From Clostridiales bacterium (GTDB lineage: Bacteria; Bacillota; Clostridia; Saccharofermentanales; Saccharofermentanaceae): a stretch of 64,000 nucleotides of DNA. Made by a program: the position numbers and the translations under genes. The stretch covers positions 55,199 through 119,198 of the forward strand of contig JAFZVE010000051.1 of the NCBI GenBank assembly GCA_017617995.1, given 5' to 3'. The notes under the pieces were generated by a model. That model saw only the letters and a list, made by a program, of their open reading frames with translations. It did not search any database and had not been told where the DNA came from. Below, one piece after another: positions 1 to 8,080 of this stretch (the stretch's first letter is position 1; the number at the start of each line of letters is the position of its first letter).

Positions 1-2
1 AA

Positions 3-398
3 GAGTCTCTCCAGAACCGAAAGGTAAATACGCAGAATGCTGAGGTCCTTGTGCGGACAGTAGGTGTCATTACGAAGTATGCGCAGGGGAAGAAAAATGA
101 CGTGGAGTGGGTCGTCCCACTGTCCCATGTCAATGATACTGACTACAAGATTTCTTTGGATTCGTATGCATTTACACAGGAAGGATATACGTATCTGATT
201 ATCGTCAACCGCTCGGAGGAACAGCAGCAATTCATGATCGACTCTCGTGCTGCATCAAGAGATGTCGAAGTGCACCGCTATTCCATGGAGTGCAAGGAAA
301 TCGCGCTGGCGGCATCGGGAGGTCTCCTGCAGCTTGCCGATCGCAGATATACACTGCAGAGCGGACAATTCTGTATCGCGATTATCCCGATAGAGTGA
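3..398 (+). CDS. C-terminal part of an unidentified protein (cut by window edge)
   Basis: The frame is open from base 3 with no stop before TGA at 396-398, so this is the end of a larger gene that begins outside the window. A GTG at 51 is an internal valine codon rather than a convincing start, because no ribosome binding site precedes it. The visible 131 residues alternate short hydrophobic strands with charged turns, have no membrane segment, and end in a beta-rich stretch (QSGQFCIAIIPIE). This resembles the C-terminal beta-sandwich of a glycoside hydrolase, but that is an impression only and no catalytic motif is present. Confidence 0.6.
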   Translation, partial: ESLQNRKVNTQNAEVLVRTVGVITKYAQGKKNDVEWVVPLSHVNDTDYKISLDSYAFTQEGYTYLIIVNRSEEQQQFMIDSRAASRDVEVHRYSMECKEIALAASGGLLQLADRRYTLQSGQFCIAIIPIE

Positions 399-404
399 TA
401 TAAT
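396..404 (+). promoter_or_regulatory. Extended -10 promoter for the zinc-ribbon gene
   Basis: TGATATAAT is an extended -10 (TG, one base, TATAAT), with TATAAT at 399-404. It overlaps the stop codon of the upstream gene and lies about 80 bases before the ATG at 485. No good -35 hexamer is present, as is common for extended -10 promoters. Confidence 0.45.
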
Positions 405-484
405 AAAGAAGATTTAGCATTTGTATCCGTGTGTCATGGATAGAAATAACAAAAGAGTAAGTGGATATAGGAGGGTTTAGTTTT

Positions 485-1279
485 ATGATTTGTCCGAATT
501 GTCAGGCTGATATGCCGGATGGTGTGAAGTTTTGTCCAAGTTGTGGCGGTGCTGTAGATGCGGCGGCTGCTGTTGCTGATTCTGTAATGCCTGTAGAGGC
601 CGCGATTGAGCAGATTCCTGCCGTAGATGAGAAGATCTCCTCTGAGATGTCGAATGCTTCTTTTGATCCGGGTGCGCCGATTGCCGTTCCGAAGAAGAAA
701 GATGTTCCGCAGATCGAAGAGGCTGTCCCGGCTGCGATGCCGGTTGAGACGGTTCCGGAAGTGGCTCCTGTCGAGAGTGTGCTTCCTGAATATCCGCAGA
801 CTCCCGCTGCGCCGGTTGAGCCTGTAGCTGCACCGGCTCCGATTCCGGTACCTGTACCGGCTCCGGTTGAACCTGTACCGGCTCCGGCAGCTCCGGTTCC
901 GACGCCTGTACCCCTTACACCTGAGACGGTTCCGGCTCCGATCTCCTCTGATAAGAAAGATGTTTCTTCGGATACTAAGAGCGATAAGAAGACAGAACTC
1001 AAGGCTATGTCAACTGGTACTGCTTTCTGGCTGATGCTCCTGTTCTCGATCCCGGTCATCGGTTTCATCTTCTCGATCATTCTTTCTTGTGTCGGAAAGA
1101 AGTGCAAGAGCCGTAAGAATTTCGCAAGAGCTGTCCTGATCTGGAATATCATCGGAATCATCATTGCTCTATCGCTCGTTATCGTGACGTACTTCCTCTT
1201 CAAAGATGTCTTTGAAGCAGCGATGGGCGGCGATTTCAACGAGATGGCCGACGCGATCTCTGACATCTTCGGAGGCTGA
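485..1279 (+). CDS. Zinc-ribbon membrane protein with Pro/Ala-rich linker
   Basis: This 264-residue protein starts at ATG 485, preceded by the ribosome binding site AGGAGGG at 469-475. A GTG at 461 is upstream of that site and is rejected. The N-terminus is a zinc ribbon with cysteines at about residues 3, 6, 17 and 20 (CPNC...CPSC). It is followed by some 130 residues of low-complexity PVEPVPAPA-type linker and then two hydrophobic segments near residues 175-200 and 215-240. Clostridia often encode such zinc-ribbon/linker/two-helix proteins; their function is unknown. The cytoplasmic ribbon probably senses or binds something at the membrane, which is inference. The linker DNA is repetitive (GCTCCGGTT-type units). 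Confidence 0.75.
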   Translation: MICPNCQADMPDGVKFCPSCGGAVDAAAAVADSVMPVEAAIEQIPAVDEKISSEMSNASFDPGAPIAVPKKKDVPQIEEAVPAAMPVETVPEVAPVESVLPEYPQTPAAPVEPVAAPAPIPVPVPAPVEPVPAPAAPVPTPVPLTPETVPAPISSDKKDVSSDTKSDKKTELKAMSTGTAFWLMLLFSIPVIGFIFSIILSCVGKKCKSRKNFARAVLIWNIIGIIIALSLVIVTYFLFKDVFEAAMGGDFNEMADAISDIFGG

Positions 1280-1361
1280 TTCTAAACATTCTGCACTCCT
1301 AAAAAAGGAATGTAATTGCTATATGTCTGTTTAGAAGTTGTAACATTGTTTCTCTACAATG

Positions 1362-1396
1362 ATAGCTGTGGATATCTACTAGGTATCCGCAGCTAT
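1362..1396 (+). other. Perfect hairpin upstream of the YhbD-like gene
   Basis: ATAGCTGTGGATA (1362-1374) pairs with TATCCGCAGCTAT (1384-1396) over 13 bp with one G-U pair. No T-run follows, and it sits just before the ribosome binding site of the gene at 1418. It could be a 5'-UTR structure, an operator, or a weak terminator for the upstream gene. Confidence 0.5.
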
Positions 1397-1417
1397 TCTT
1401 ATGTGAGGTGAAACGCC

Positions 1418-2050
1418 ATGTTTGAGAATGAAGAATTAATTTCGAAGAAACAGCTGCTTCGTGTAGCACGTATCTCGTACGGTACACTTTACCGTTGGAA
1501 GAGAATGAAATTGATTCCGGAAAGCTGGTTTATCCATAAAGCTACAAAGACCGGACAAGAGACGTTTCTTCCCAGAGATCGTGTGCTTGCCAGAATTGAG
1601 CGTATCCAGGATCTGAAGGGTGAGCTCACGGTAGAACAGCTCCAGGAAATCTTCTCTCCGAATGTGAAGAGCTTCCTGATCCCGGTGGATGATTTCGTAA
1701 AACTTGAACTTGTATCCAAGGTTTCAATGACCGTCTTTACATCCTGCTTCCCGGACAAGAAGAAAATGAAATTTGACGATGTCTTCGGTGTGTATGTCAT
1801 CGACCATCTGATGCGTCTGTCAGGTATCTATCTAGAAGATGCCAAGCAGGTGTTACGTATGCTCAGTAAGTATCTGTCTACCCAGCCCAGCAAGGAGTAT
1901 CAGCTGCTCCTGCTCCGCAAACTCGGTGTGCCAATGACTATGCTTGTCAAGGAGGATGAGGATATTCTTCTCGAGGATAACACCGAAGTGGTTGCCTGCG
2001 CGAATCTCTCTGACTTCGAAGAGGCACTGAAAGGTCAGCTGATCGCATAA
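1418..2050 (+). CDS. YhbD-family (DUF4004) MerR-like regulator
   Basis: This 210-residue protein starts at ATG 1418 after GAGGTG. The N-terminus (ELISKKQLLRVARISYGTLY, then RWKRMKLIP) reads as a MerR-like winged helix in which the first helix-turn-helix recognises DNA. It matches the YhbD/DUF4004 family of Firmicutes, whose Bacillus subtilis member lies beside bactofilin genes. The remainder is helical, with no second known domain or ligand-binding cysteines. The next gene, an ArsR-type regulator, starts 16 bases later and is probably co-transcribed. The target genes are unknown. Confidence 0.75.
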   Translation: MFENEELISKKQLLRVARISYGTLYRWKRMKLIPESWFIHKATKTGQETFLPRDRVLARIERIQDLKGELTVEQLQEIFSPNVKSFLIPVDDFVKLELVSKVSMTVFTSCFPDKKKMKFDDVFGVYVIDHLMRLSGIYLEDAKQVLRMLSKYLSTQPSKEYQLLLLRKLGVPMTMLVKEDEDILLEDNTEVVACANLSDFEEALKGQLIA

Positions 2051-2065
2051 CGGAAGGAGAGGACT

Positions 2066-2443
2066 ATGGAGAATACGACCACTTCCTTTGAGGTTCTGGG
2101 TGACCCGACACGTATGCAGATCCTGACGGTTCTGTCAGGAAACAATAACATGCGGGCCAAGGATATCCTGGAGCATTTAAATGTTACTCAGCCGACGCTG
2201 TCCCATCACATGCATCTTCTTGAGAATGAGAAACTTGTGGTGGTCAAAAAGATCGGACGTGAATGTTTCTACTCGATCGAGAAAGATACGATACTGAGTC
2301 TGATCGTGACACTTCAGGGCTTTCTGCCGCTCAAAGCTTCGCGGAATGATGCCTACCTGAAATCCGAGAAACTGGAAAAGGATAAGAAAGATAAGAAAGA
2401 TAAGAAAAAGAAGAAAAAGGACAAAAAAGAGAAGAGCAAGTAG
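2066..2443 (+). CDS. ArsR-family transcriptional regulator with Lys-rich tail
   Basis: A 125-residue winged-helix protein with ribosome binding site GGAAGGAGAG. Residues about 5-85 carry the ArsR signature: LGDPTRMQIL at the start, then LNVTQPTLSHHMHLLENEKL for the recognition helix and YSIEKDTI for the wing. No CXC or other metal-binding cysteine motif of ArsR/SmtB sensors is present, so the signal is unlikely to be a classical metal site. The last 25 residues are almost wholly Lys/Asp/Glu (KDKKDKKDKK pattern), encoded by a near-repeat of GATAAGAAA at about 2380-2430 that may vary in length. It follows the YhbD-like gene closely, suggesting paired regulators. Confidence 0.85.
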   Translation: MENTTTSFEVLGDPTRMQILTVLSGNNNMRAKDILEHLNVTQPTLSHHMHLLENEKLVVVKKIGRECFYSIEKDTILSLIVTLQGFLPLKASRNDAYLKSEKLEKDKKDKKDKKKKKKDKKEKSK

Positions 2444-2475
2444 TTCACAATATATCCTGTTTGGGATATAGTGAA
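2444..2475 (+). other. Inverted repeat between arsR-type gene and mscL
   Basis: TTCACAATATATCC and GGATATAGTGAA form an imperfect inverted repeat directly after the regulator's stop codon and about 30 bases before the start of mscL. No T-run follows, so an operator or weak terminator is equally possible. Confidence 0.4.
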
Positions 2476-2507
2476 ATAAAGAAAAACACTAACGGAGGGT
2501 GAAGTTT

Positions 2508-2933
2508 ATGTGGAAAGATTTTAAAGCTTTTCTTATGAGAGGTAACGTCATTGACCTGGCAACGGCAGTTGTTATCGGTGCAGCTTTCGGCAAGATCGTC
2601 ACTGCACTCGTAGATAATATCATTATGCCTTGCATCGGTATGCTGACATCCGGCGTCGATTTCGCGAACATGAAGTATGTTCTCAAGGAAGGTACTTTTA
2701 ATGCGGAGACCATGGCTGTGGAAGGCGAGGTCGCAATCGGATACGGCGTACTTATCAATGCGATCCTTCAGTTCATCATCATCGCTTTCGTAATCTTCCT
2801 TGTGATCCATGCTATGAACAAGACGAAGGAAAAGTTTGCCAAGAAGGAAGAAGAAGAGGAGAAGGTAGAAGAGACACCGAAGGATATCGAGCTTCTCACC
2901 GAGATCCGCGATCTTCTGAAGAAGGACGCTTGA
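2508..2933 (+). CDS. mscL: Large-conductance mechanosensitive channel MscL
   Basis: MscL forms a homopentameric membrane pore that opens under osmotic downshock. The protein is 141 residues, a typical length. It begins WKDFKAFLMRGNVIDLATAV, the diagnostic N-terminal amphipathic helix and first pore helix (residues 15-45, with GAAFGKIV), followed by a periplasmic loop, a second membrane helix (about 78-103) and the charged C-terminal helix (LLTEIRDLLKK). ATG 2508 is chosen over GTG 2499 because GGAGGG at 2494-2499 is correctly spaced for it. The gene stands alone, with a structured terminator after it. Confidence 0.96.
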   Translation: MWKDFKAFLMRGNVIDLATAVVIGAAFGKIVTALVDNIIMPCIGMLTSGVDFANMKYVLKEGTFNAETMAVEGEVAIGYGVLINAILQFIIIAFVIFLVIHAMNKTKEKFAKKEEEEEKVEETPKDIELLTEIRDLLKKDA

Positions 2934-2968
2934 TCGCTCTCATTCATTGACAATAAAACAAAAGAATA

Positions 2969-3030
2969 CCGCTCTTCGGCTTCAAACAGTTTGCTAAAGC
3001 AAAACTCGCCGGCGAGCGGTTTTCTTTTTG
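2969..3030 (+). terminator. Terminator of mscL containing conserved internal-loop RNA motif (copy 1)
   Basis: The outer stem is CCGCTC (2969-2974) with GAGCGG (3014-3019), followed by a T-rich tract. Inside it are a helix CGGC/GCCG (2977-2980 with 3008-3011), the internal-loop strand TTCAAACAG (2981-2989), a hairpin TTTGC-TAAA-GCAAA (2990-3003) and ACTC (3004-3007). The inner 29 nt at 2980-3008 match 25 of 29 bases of 24654-24682, a second terminator far away, so the inner part is more than a plain terminator. Confidence 0.75.
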
Positions 3031-3199
3031 TTTTTGCCAAATGTCTGAGACGCGATGATCACTGAGTGTGCTCGTCGCAGGAGAGATTTCTTTTGCATTT
3101 TGTTTAAGAACGGTTAAGCTTGACGTGTTCGTCGGAGGGAAGTTCTTTTTGTACTCTTTGAATAGTGCAAAACATTCATTTTTCTAGCACTTTGCACGA
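3031..3199 (+). other. Non-coding region with two similar hairpin/repeat blocks
   Basis: No gene is seen between mscL and the kor operon. The region holds two imperfect direct repeats, GTGCTCGTCGCAGGAG at about 3068 and GTGTTCGTCGGAGGGA at about 3125, each followed by TTTCTTTT or TTCTTTTT. The first lies in a hairpin (GCGATGA...TCGTCGC, 3053-3079), the second in GACG-TGTT-CGTC (3122-3133). GTGCAAA (3165-3171) and TTTGCAC (3191-3197) form an inverted repeat abutting the -35 box. Confidence 0.45.
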
Positions 3200-3228
3200 T
3201 TGATTTTACATAGGGGCAAGTCTATAAT
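3200..3228 (+). promoter_or_regulatory. Sigma-A promoter of the 2-oxoacid oxidoreductase operon
   Basis: TTGATT (3200-3205) and a perfect TATAAT (3223-3228) are separated by 17 bp. The start of transcription would lie near 3235, about 27 bases before the first ATG. The inverted repeat GTGCAAA...TTTGCAC ends two bases before the -35 hexamer and could bind a regulator. Confidence 0.75.
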
Positions 3229-3261
3229 GCATAATACGCAATAAAATATCAGGAGGGACAT

Positions 3262-3468
3262 ATGGCTAAAGTATCTTTTCAAGACGATTTGTGTAAGGGA
3301 TGCGGCTTATGTGTATATGCTTGCCCGAAGAAGATTCTCTCTCTCGATAAGGAGAGACTGAACAGCAAGGGCTATCACCCGGCTTCCTGTGTAGATCCTG
3401 ACTCGTGCATCGGTTGTGCTTTCTGCGCGACACAGTGCCCGGATTCGGTAATCACGGTAGAAAGGTAA
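3262..3468 (+). CDS. 2-oxoacid:ferredoxin oxidoreductase, delta (ferredoxin) subunit
   Basis: This 68-residue protein carries two 4Fe-4S ferredoxin motifs, CKGCGLCVYACP and CIGCAFCATQCP, and passes electrons from the catalytic subunits to soluble ferredoxin. The start ATG 3262 is preceded by AGGAGGG. It is the first gene of a four-gene set (delta-alpha-beta-gamma order), with alpha beginning 12 bases after its stop. The same fold and order occur in KorDABC (2-oxoglutarate) and VorDABC (branched-chain 2-oxoacid) enzymes. Confidence 0.92.
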   Translation: MAKVSFQDDLCKGCGLCVYACPKKILSLDKERLNSKGYHPASCVDPDSCIGCAFCATQCPDSVITVER

Positions 3469-3480
3469 GGTGGAGTGAAT

Positions 3481-4551
3481 ATGGCAAAGCGAGTATTAAT
3501 GAAGGGTAATGAGGTTATCGCAGAAGCGGCGATCCGTGCCGGATGCCGCCACTATTTCGGTTACCCGATCACACCTCAGACAGAAGTCATGCACTACATG
3601 GCTCGTGAGATGGTCAAGCACGGCGGTACGTTCGTACAGGCAGAGAGCGAAGTAGCCGCGATTAACATGGTCTACGGCGCAGCTGCAACAGGTGAGAGAG
3701 TGCTCACATCTTCTTCCTCTCCGGGTATTTCCCTGAAGCAGGAAGGTATTTCCTATATCGCCGGTGCTGAGCTTCCGGCAGTTGTCGTTAACATCATGCG
3801 TGGTGGTCCGGGTCTCGGTGGTATCCTCCCGTCTCAGGGTGACTACTTCCAGGCAACAAAGGGCGGCGGACATGGTGACTACAGAAACCTCGTTATCGCT
3901 CCGGCTTCTGTTCAGGAACTGTATGAACTGACAGTAAAGGCTTTCGATCTAGCTGATCAGTACAGAATGGTAGCGATGATCCTTGGTGACGGTACGATCG
4001 GTCAGATGATGGAGCCGGTTGCATTTAAGGAGAAGGAAGATTCTGTAGAAGTGGCAAAGCCGTGGGCAACCACAGGTATGCACGGCAGAGAGAAGCACAA
4101 CACCATTACTTCTATCTACATCGATCCGGACGATCTTGAAGCGAAGAACAGAGAGCTTCAGGAGAAGTATCGTGTGATCGAGGAGAAGGAAGTCATGTTC
4201 GAGTCCATGAACCTCGAGGATGCAGAAGTCGTTATCGCGGCTTACGGCACATGCAGCCGTATCTGCAAGAACGTTATCCGTCAGGCTGCCGAGCTCGGCA
4301 TCAAGGTCGGTATGGTCCGTCCGATCACACTGTGGCCGTTCCCGAGCAAGGAATTCTCCCGCGTTGCGGATATGCCGAGCGTGAAGGGCTTCCTCGACGT
4401 AGAGCTTTCTTCCGGTCAGATGATCGAAGATGTCCGTCTTGCTGTTAACGGCAAGAAGCCGGTCTACTTCCACGGCCGTATGGGCGGTAACCTGCCGACC
4501 CAGAAGGAGATCCTGGATGAGATCGTAAAGATTCATAAGGGGGAGATGTAA
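3481..4551 (+). CDS. 2-oxoacid:ferredoxin oxidoreductase alpha subunit (VorB/KorA type)
   Basis: This 356-residue protein holds the pyrimidine-binding part of the thiamine diphosphate site and the domain III/II pair. The motif YPITPQTEVM near residue 30 and AESEVAAINMVYGAAATG near residue 57 are hallmarks of the family; ESE includes the catalytic glutamate region. ATG 3481 is used rather than GTG 3475, given AGGTGGAG upstream. The enzyme decarboxylates a 2-oxoacid to its acyl-CoA while reducing ferredoxin, or the reverse. Close similarity to proteins usually annotated as 3-methyl-2-oxobutanoate dehydrogenase VorB is remembered, but the substrate (branched-chain versus 2-oxoglutarate) cannot be decided from sequence alone. 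Confidence 0.9.
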   Translation: MAKRVLMKGNEVIAEAAIRAGCRHYFGYPITPQTEVMHYMAREMVKHGGTFVQAESEVAAINMVYGAAATGERVLTSSSSPGISLKQEGISYIAGAELPAVVVNIMRGGPGLGGILPSQGDYFQATKGGGHGDYRNLVIAPASVQELYELTVKAFDLADQYRMVAMILGDGTIGQMMEPVAFKEKEDSVEVAKPWATTGMHGREKHNTITSIYIDPDDLEAKNRELQEKYRVIEEKEVMFESMNLEDAEVVIAAYGTCSRICKNVIRQAAELGIKVGMVRPITLWPFPSKEFSRVADMPSVKGFLDVELSSGQMIEDVRLAVNGKKPVYFHGRMGGNLPTQKEILDEIVKIHKGEM

Positions 4552-4552
4552 G

Positions 4553-5299
4553 ATGGCAGTTGTATTCCAGAAAACAAAAGGCCTGACAGATAAGCCGTTC
4601 CATTACTGCCCGGGCTGCATGCACGGTATCATTCACCGTCTCATCGCGGAAGTCATGGAGGAGATGGATATCCTCGACAAGACCATCGGTGTCGCATCTG
4701 TCGGATGCACATACAATAACTACGATTATTTTTCCTGTGATATGGTACAGGCCGCGCACGGTCGTGCTCCGGCGGTAGCTACAGGTATCAAGCGCTGCAA
4801 GCCGGAAGAGATGGTCTTCACTTATCAGGGTGACGGTGACCTCGCTTCCATCGGTACTGCAGAGATCGTTCACGCCGCTGCTCGTGGTGAGAAGATCTGC
4901 ACATTCTTCGTAAACAATGCCGTTTACGGTATGACATCCGGTCAGATGGCTCCGACCACACTTCTCGGTCAGGTTACAACAACCTCTCCGCTGGGTCGTG
5001 ACGCGGAGACACGCGGTTATCCGATCAACGTCAGTGAGATGCTCGCGACACTTACCGGTGCTGTTTATATCGAGCGTGTCGCTCTCTTCGACTTCAAGCA
5101 CATCCAGCAGGCTAAGAAGGCGATCGCCAAGGCGTTCCGCGTTCAGCAGCAGGGTCTTGGTTTCGCGATGGTTGAGTTCCTCTCGACCTGCCCGACAAAC
5201 TGGGGTAAGGAGCCGGTAGAGGCTCTCGAATGGTGCAAAGAGAAGATGCTCCCGCAGTATCCGCTGGGTGTCTTCAAGGGACAGGATCTGGAGGTGTAA
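4553..5299 (+). CDS. 2-oxoacid:ferredoxin oxidoreductase beta subunit (thiamine diphosphate-binding)
   Basis: This 248-residue beta subunit contains CPGCMHGIIHR near residue 18 and the thiamine diphosphate/Mg motif GDGDLASIG near residue 95, followed by NNAVYGMTSGQ. These bind the diphosphate and magnesium. It starts one base after the alpha stop codon, using GGGGGAGATG within the end of alpha as its ribosome binding site, so the two are translationally linked. It lacks a cluster domain; the electron route is through the delta subunit. Confidence 0.93.
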   Translation: MAVVFQKTKGLTDKPFHYCPGCMHGIIHRLIAEVMEEMDILDKTIGVASVGCTYNNYDYFSCDMVQAAHGRAPAVATGIKRCKPEEMVFTYQGDGDLASIGTAEIVHAAARGEKICTFFVNNAVYGMTSGQMAPTTLLGQVTTTSPLGRDAETRGYPINVSEMLATLTGAVYIERVALFDFKHIQQAKKAIAKAFRVQQQGLGFAMVEFLSTCPTNWGKEPVEALEWCKEKMLPQYPLGVFKGQDLEV

Positions 5300-5303
5300 T
5301 GAT

Positions 5304-5846
5304 ATGATCGATTTTTCTATTATTCTTGCCGGATTCGGTGGTCAGGGTGTTCTTTCTGCAGGAAAGATGGCAGCAGAGTCCGCACTGATCGAAGGTAAAG
5401 AGGTTTCCTGGTTTCCGTCCTATGGTCCGGAAATGCGTGGTGGTACAGCGAACTGCTCCGTCGTTATCTCCGACGAGCCGATCGGATCTCCTGTTATCAA
5501 TGAACCGGATGTCCTTATCGCCCTGAACCAGCCGTCTCTCGAGAAGTTCGAGGATACACTGAAGCCGGGCGGAATCATCATCATTGACTCTTCGCTCGTT
5601 AAGGTTTCCCCGAAGCGTACAGATATCCGCTTCATCCCGATCAACTCTTCCGAGATCGCTTCCGAGCTCGGATCCATGGCTTATGCGACGATCGTTCTGC
5701 TTGGCTGTGTATCTGCTGCAACTGGTGCTTTCACCAGAGATTCCTTTGAAAAAGCACTGTATGATGTTCTTCCGGAGAGAAGACATCACATGATCCCGAA
5801 CAACCTCAACGCTTTCGATAAGGGTGCTGAGTTCGCAAATCAGTGA
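5304..5846 (+). CDS. 2-oxoacid:ferredoxin oxidoreductase gamma subunit
   Basis: A 180-residue gamma subunit of the POR/KOR family. The N-terminal GFGGQGVLSAGKMAAE (residues 10-25) is the diagnostic glycine-rich motif, followed by the conserved SYGPEMRGGTANC. It starts at ATG 5304 after GGAGG; an in-frame start further upstream is not supported. It is the last gene of the operon, ending about 90 bases before a terminator. This subunit is thought to help bind coenzyme A. Confidence 0.92.
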   Translation: MIDFSIILAGFGGQGVLSAGKMAAESALIEGKEVSWFPSYGPEMRGGTANCSVVISDEPIGSPVINEPDVLIALNQPSLEKFEDTLKPGGIIIIDSSLVKVSPKRTDIRFIPINSSEIASELGSMAYATIVLLGCVSAATGAFTRDSFEKALYDVLPERRHHMIPNNLNAFDKGAEFANQ

Positions 5847-5866
5847 GCCGACGCAGTTTGCGCGAC

Positions 5867-5887
5867 TTGTTAACAAAATTTTAACAA
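5867..5887. other. Inverted repeat TTGTTAA-N7-TTAACAA
   Basis: TTGTTAA (5867-5873) and TTAACAA (5881-5887) form a perfect inverted repeat with a 7-base spacer, in the 3' region after the gamma subunit. The arms resemble Rex half-sites, but the Rex spacer is 4 bases. No promoter is evident beside it. Confidence 0.35.
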
Positions 5888-5936
5888 ACGCCCGATAACT
5901 TGATATTTTGGGCAAGAATTGTGACATGTGATAAAA

Positions 5937-5965
5937 GAGGGCCGAGAAATCGGCTCTCTTTTGTT
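5937..5965 (+). terminator. Rho-independent terminator of the oxidoreductase operon
   Basis: GAGGGCCGA (5937-5945) pairs with TCGGCTCTC (5950-5958) around a GAAA loop, followed by TTTTGTT. It separates the oxidoreductase operon from the glycogen operon. Confidence 0.85.
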
Positions 5966-5996
5966 AATTGTGCTAGGAAGATTCAAAATGTTGCGA

Positions 5997-6048
5997 TATA
6001 ATAGGTGAAAAGAACGTTGAGGGCGTTTTCTGCCCTCTTGTAGAGGAG
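5997..6048 (+). promoter_or_regulatory. Promoter -10 and 5'-leader hairpin of the glycogen operon
   Basis: TATAAT at 5997-6002 is a perfect -10; no clear -35 is seen at the right distance, hinting at an activated promoter. The leader carries a short hairpin GAGGGC (6019-6024)/GCCCTC (6032-6037) just before the ribosome binding site GAGGAG. The hairpin does not cover the site, so it may protect the 5' end or bind a factor. Confidence 0.5.
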
Positions 6049-6051
6049 ACA

Positions 6052-8064
6052 ATGATGGATCAGGCGTATCTTTTCAATACGGGCAAAGACTACAAGAGTT
6101 ATAACTATCTCGGATCAAGACCGTACAAGAAGCCGAACGGGGAGAAGGGCTTCCTTTTCCGGGTATGGGCCCCGCATGCCAAGGCCGTGAGTGTCGTCGG
6201 AGATTTTAACGACTGGAATCCTGAAGCGTACTATATGTACAAGATCGGGGACTCCGGTATCTGGGAAGCCTATATCGCTGGAGCGAAGCAGTGGGACCGC
6301 TATAAGTATCATGTGTACGGTGCGGACGGATCCGAGGTCAATAAGGTCGATCCGTATGCGAGACACTGCGAGACGAGACCGGCGGATGCGTCGATCCTTT
6401 ATGATCCCGATGATTATACCTGGCACGATCAGGCTTTCACGAGTAAACGTGTACATGCCAATGCCCCGCGTCCGATCTCGATCTATGAGATCCACTTAGG
6501 TTCCTGGCGCCGTCACGAAGACGGAAACTTCATGAACTACAGAGAGATCGCGAAGGAGCTGGCGAAATACTGTAAGAAGATGGGATATACCCACGTCGAG
6601 CTCATGCCGATCCTCGAGCATCCGCTTGATGATTCCTGGGGATATCAGGTCATCTGCTACTATGCGGTGACGAGCCGTTTCGGAACTCCGGCGGACTTTA
6701 AGTTCTTCGTCGATCATCTCCACAAAAACGGCATCTCGATCATCCTCGACTGGGTACCGGCGCATTTCCCGAAGAATCAGGAAGGCCTCGTCCGTTTCGA
6801 CGGGTCCGCATGCTACGAGTATAAGGATCCGCGTATCGGTGAACACAAGGAATGGGGCACGTTCGTATTTGACTACGCGAAGGCGGAAGTGCAGTCGTTC
6901 CTCATCAGTAATGCTGTATTCTGGATCGAGGAATTCCATCTCGACGGTATCCGTATGGACGCGGTATCGAGTATGCTCTACCGTGACTACGGAAGAACCG
7001 AATATATCCCGAATATCTATGGCGGCACGGATAATCTCGAAGCCATCGATTTCATCCGGAACCTTAATACCATCATGGCGGAGAATTATCCGTATGTCAT
7101 GATGGTCGCCGAGGAGTCCACGGCATGGCCGAAGGTCTCACATTCCGTTAATGACGGCGGCCTCGGGTTTACGCATAAGTGGAACATGGGCTGGATGCAC
7201 GATACTCTCGATTATTTCCAGACCGATTCCTACGCGAGAGAATGGCATCACGACCAGTTCTGTTTCTCGATGATGTATGCCTTCTCCGAGAACTTTATTC
7301 TGAGTCTTTCCCACGACGAAGTCGTACATGGTAAGAAGAGCCTCATCGATAAGATGCCGGGCGATAATTGGAGAAAGTTCGCGAACCTTCGTCTCATGTA
7401 TCTCTACATGATGGCACATCCGGGTGCGAAACTTAACTTCATGGGCTCCGAGTTCGGCCAGTTTATCGAGTGGCGTTTCTATGAGCAGCTCGAGTGGTTC
7501 ATGCTGCAGTATGAGTCCCATAAGCTCCTGCAGGATTTCGTTGCGGATCTCAATCACTTCTACATCAAGAATGCGCAGCTGTGGCAGGATGACCATTCCT
7601 GGGGCGGCTTCGAGTGGGTCGATGCGTCTGACGTGAAGAATAATGTTTTCGTCTTTAAGCGTAAGGGTGTCGCCAATCAGGAAGATATCTATGTCGCACT
7701 GAATATGGTACCGGTTCCGCTCGAGAACTATAACATCGGCGTGACCGAAGCGGGAAGATATAAGATTCTGATGAATACCGATGATATGAAGTACGGCGGA
7801 TCCGGATATCCGGACGGTACGGACAGCAAGGGTACTTTCAAGACCGTAGATGAAGGCTGGAACGGCAAGCCTTGTCACATCTCGGTGAATCTGCCGCCGC
7901 TCGGTGGTATCTACTTCCAGAAGGTGAAGTCCTCCTCTGCGAAGAAGCCTTCCGAGAAACAGGAAGAGAAGAAGATCACTGTGAAGAAGCCGGTGGTTAA
8001 GAAGACGACCGCTGCGAAGTCTTCGAAAAATACAAAAACAACGAAGAAAAAAGAGATTAAATAA
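6052..8064 (+). CDS. glgB: 1,4-alpha-glucan branching enzyme with Lys-rich tail
   Basis: GlgB introduces alpha-1,6 branches into glycogen. The 670-residue protein has an N-terminal CBM48 domain (about 25-130, [20 protein letters not shown]) and a GH13 barrel. Catalytic motifs are visible: [11 protein letters not shown] holds the nucleophile Asp, EESTAWP the acid/base Glu and [10 protein letters not shown] the transition-state Asp. Two ATGs lie in tandem (6052 and 6055) after GAGGAG; the first is taken. The last 40 or so residues are an appended Lys/Thr/Ser/Ala-rich tail ([14 protein letters not shown] pattern) absent from standard GlgB. First gene of an operon; glgC begins 16 bases downstream. 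Confidence 0.96.
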   Translation: MMDQAYLFNTGKDYKSYNYLGSRPYKKPNGEKGFLFRVWAPHAKAVSVVGDFNDWNPEAYYMYKIGDSGIWEAYIAGAKQWDRYKYHVYGADGSEVNKVDPYARHCETRPADASILYDPDDYTWHDQAFTSKRVHANAPRPISIYEIHLGSWRRHEDGNFMNYREIAKELAKYCKKMGYTHVELMPILEHPLDDSWGYQVICYYAVTSRFGTPADFKFFVDHLHKNGISIILDWVPAHFPKNQEGLVRFDGSACYEYKDPRIGEHKEWGTFVFDYAKAEVQSFLISNAVFWIEEFHLDGIRMDAVSSMLYRDYGRTEYIPNIYGGTDNLEAIDFIRNLNTIMAENYPYVMMVAEESTAWPKVSHSVNDGGLGFTHKWNMGWMHDTLDYFQTDSYAREWHHDQFCFSMMYAFSENFILSLSHDEVVHGKKSLIDKMPGDNWRKFANLRLMYLYMMAHPGAKLNFMGSEFGQFIEWRFYEQLEWFMLQYESHKLLQDFVADLNHFYIKNAQLWQDDHSWGGFEWVDASDVKNNVFVFKRKGVANQEDIYVALNMVPVPLENYNIGVTEAGRYKILMNTDDMKYGGSGYPDGTDSKGTFKTVDEGWNGKPCHISVNLPPLGGIYFQKVKSSSAKKPSEKQEEKKITVKKPVVKKTTAAKSSKNTKTTKKKEIK

Positions 8065-8080
8065 AACGGAGGTTCTCATT

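Noticed and set aside
502..1266. Long minus-strand frame opposite the zinc-ribbon gene, Gly/Thr-rich
   Set aside because: It mirrors the repetitive Pro/Ala linker of the plus-strand gene, has no ribosome binding site, and shows no family motif.
5867..5887. Rex binding site
   Set aside because: The arms fit but the spacer is 7 bases rather than 4, and no promoter lies next to it; kept only as an inverted repeat.
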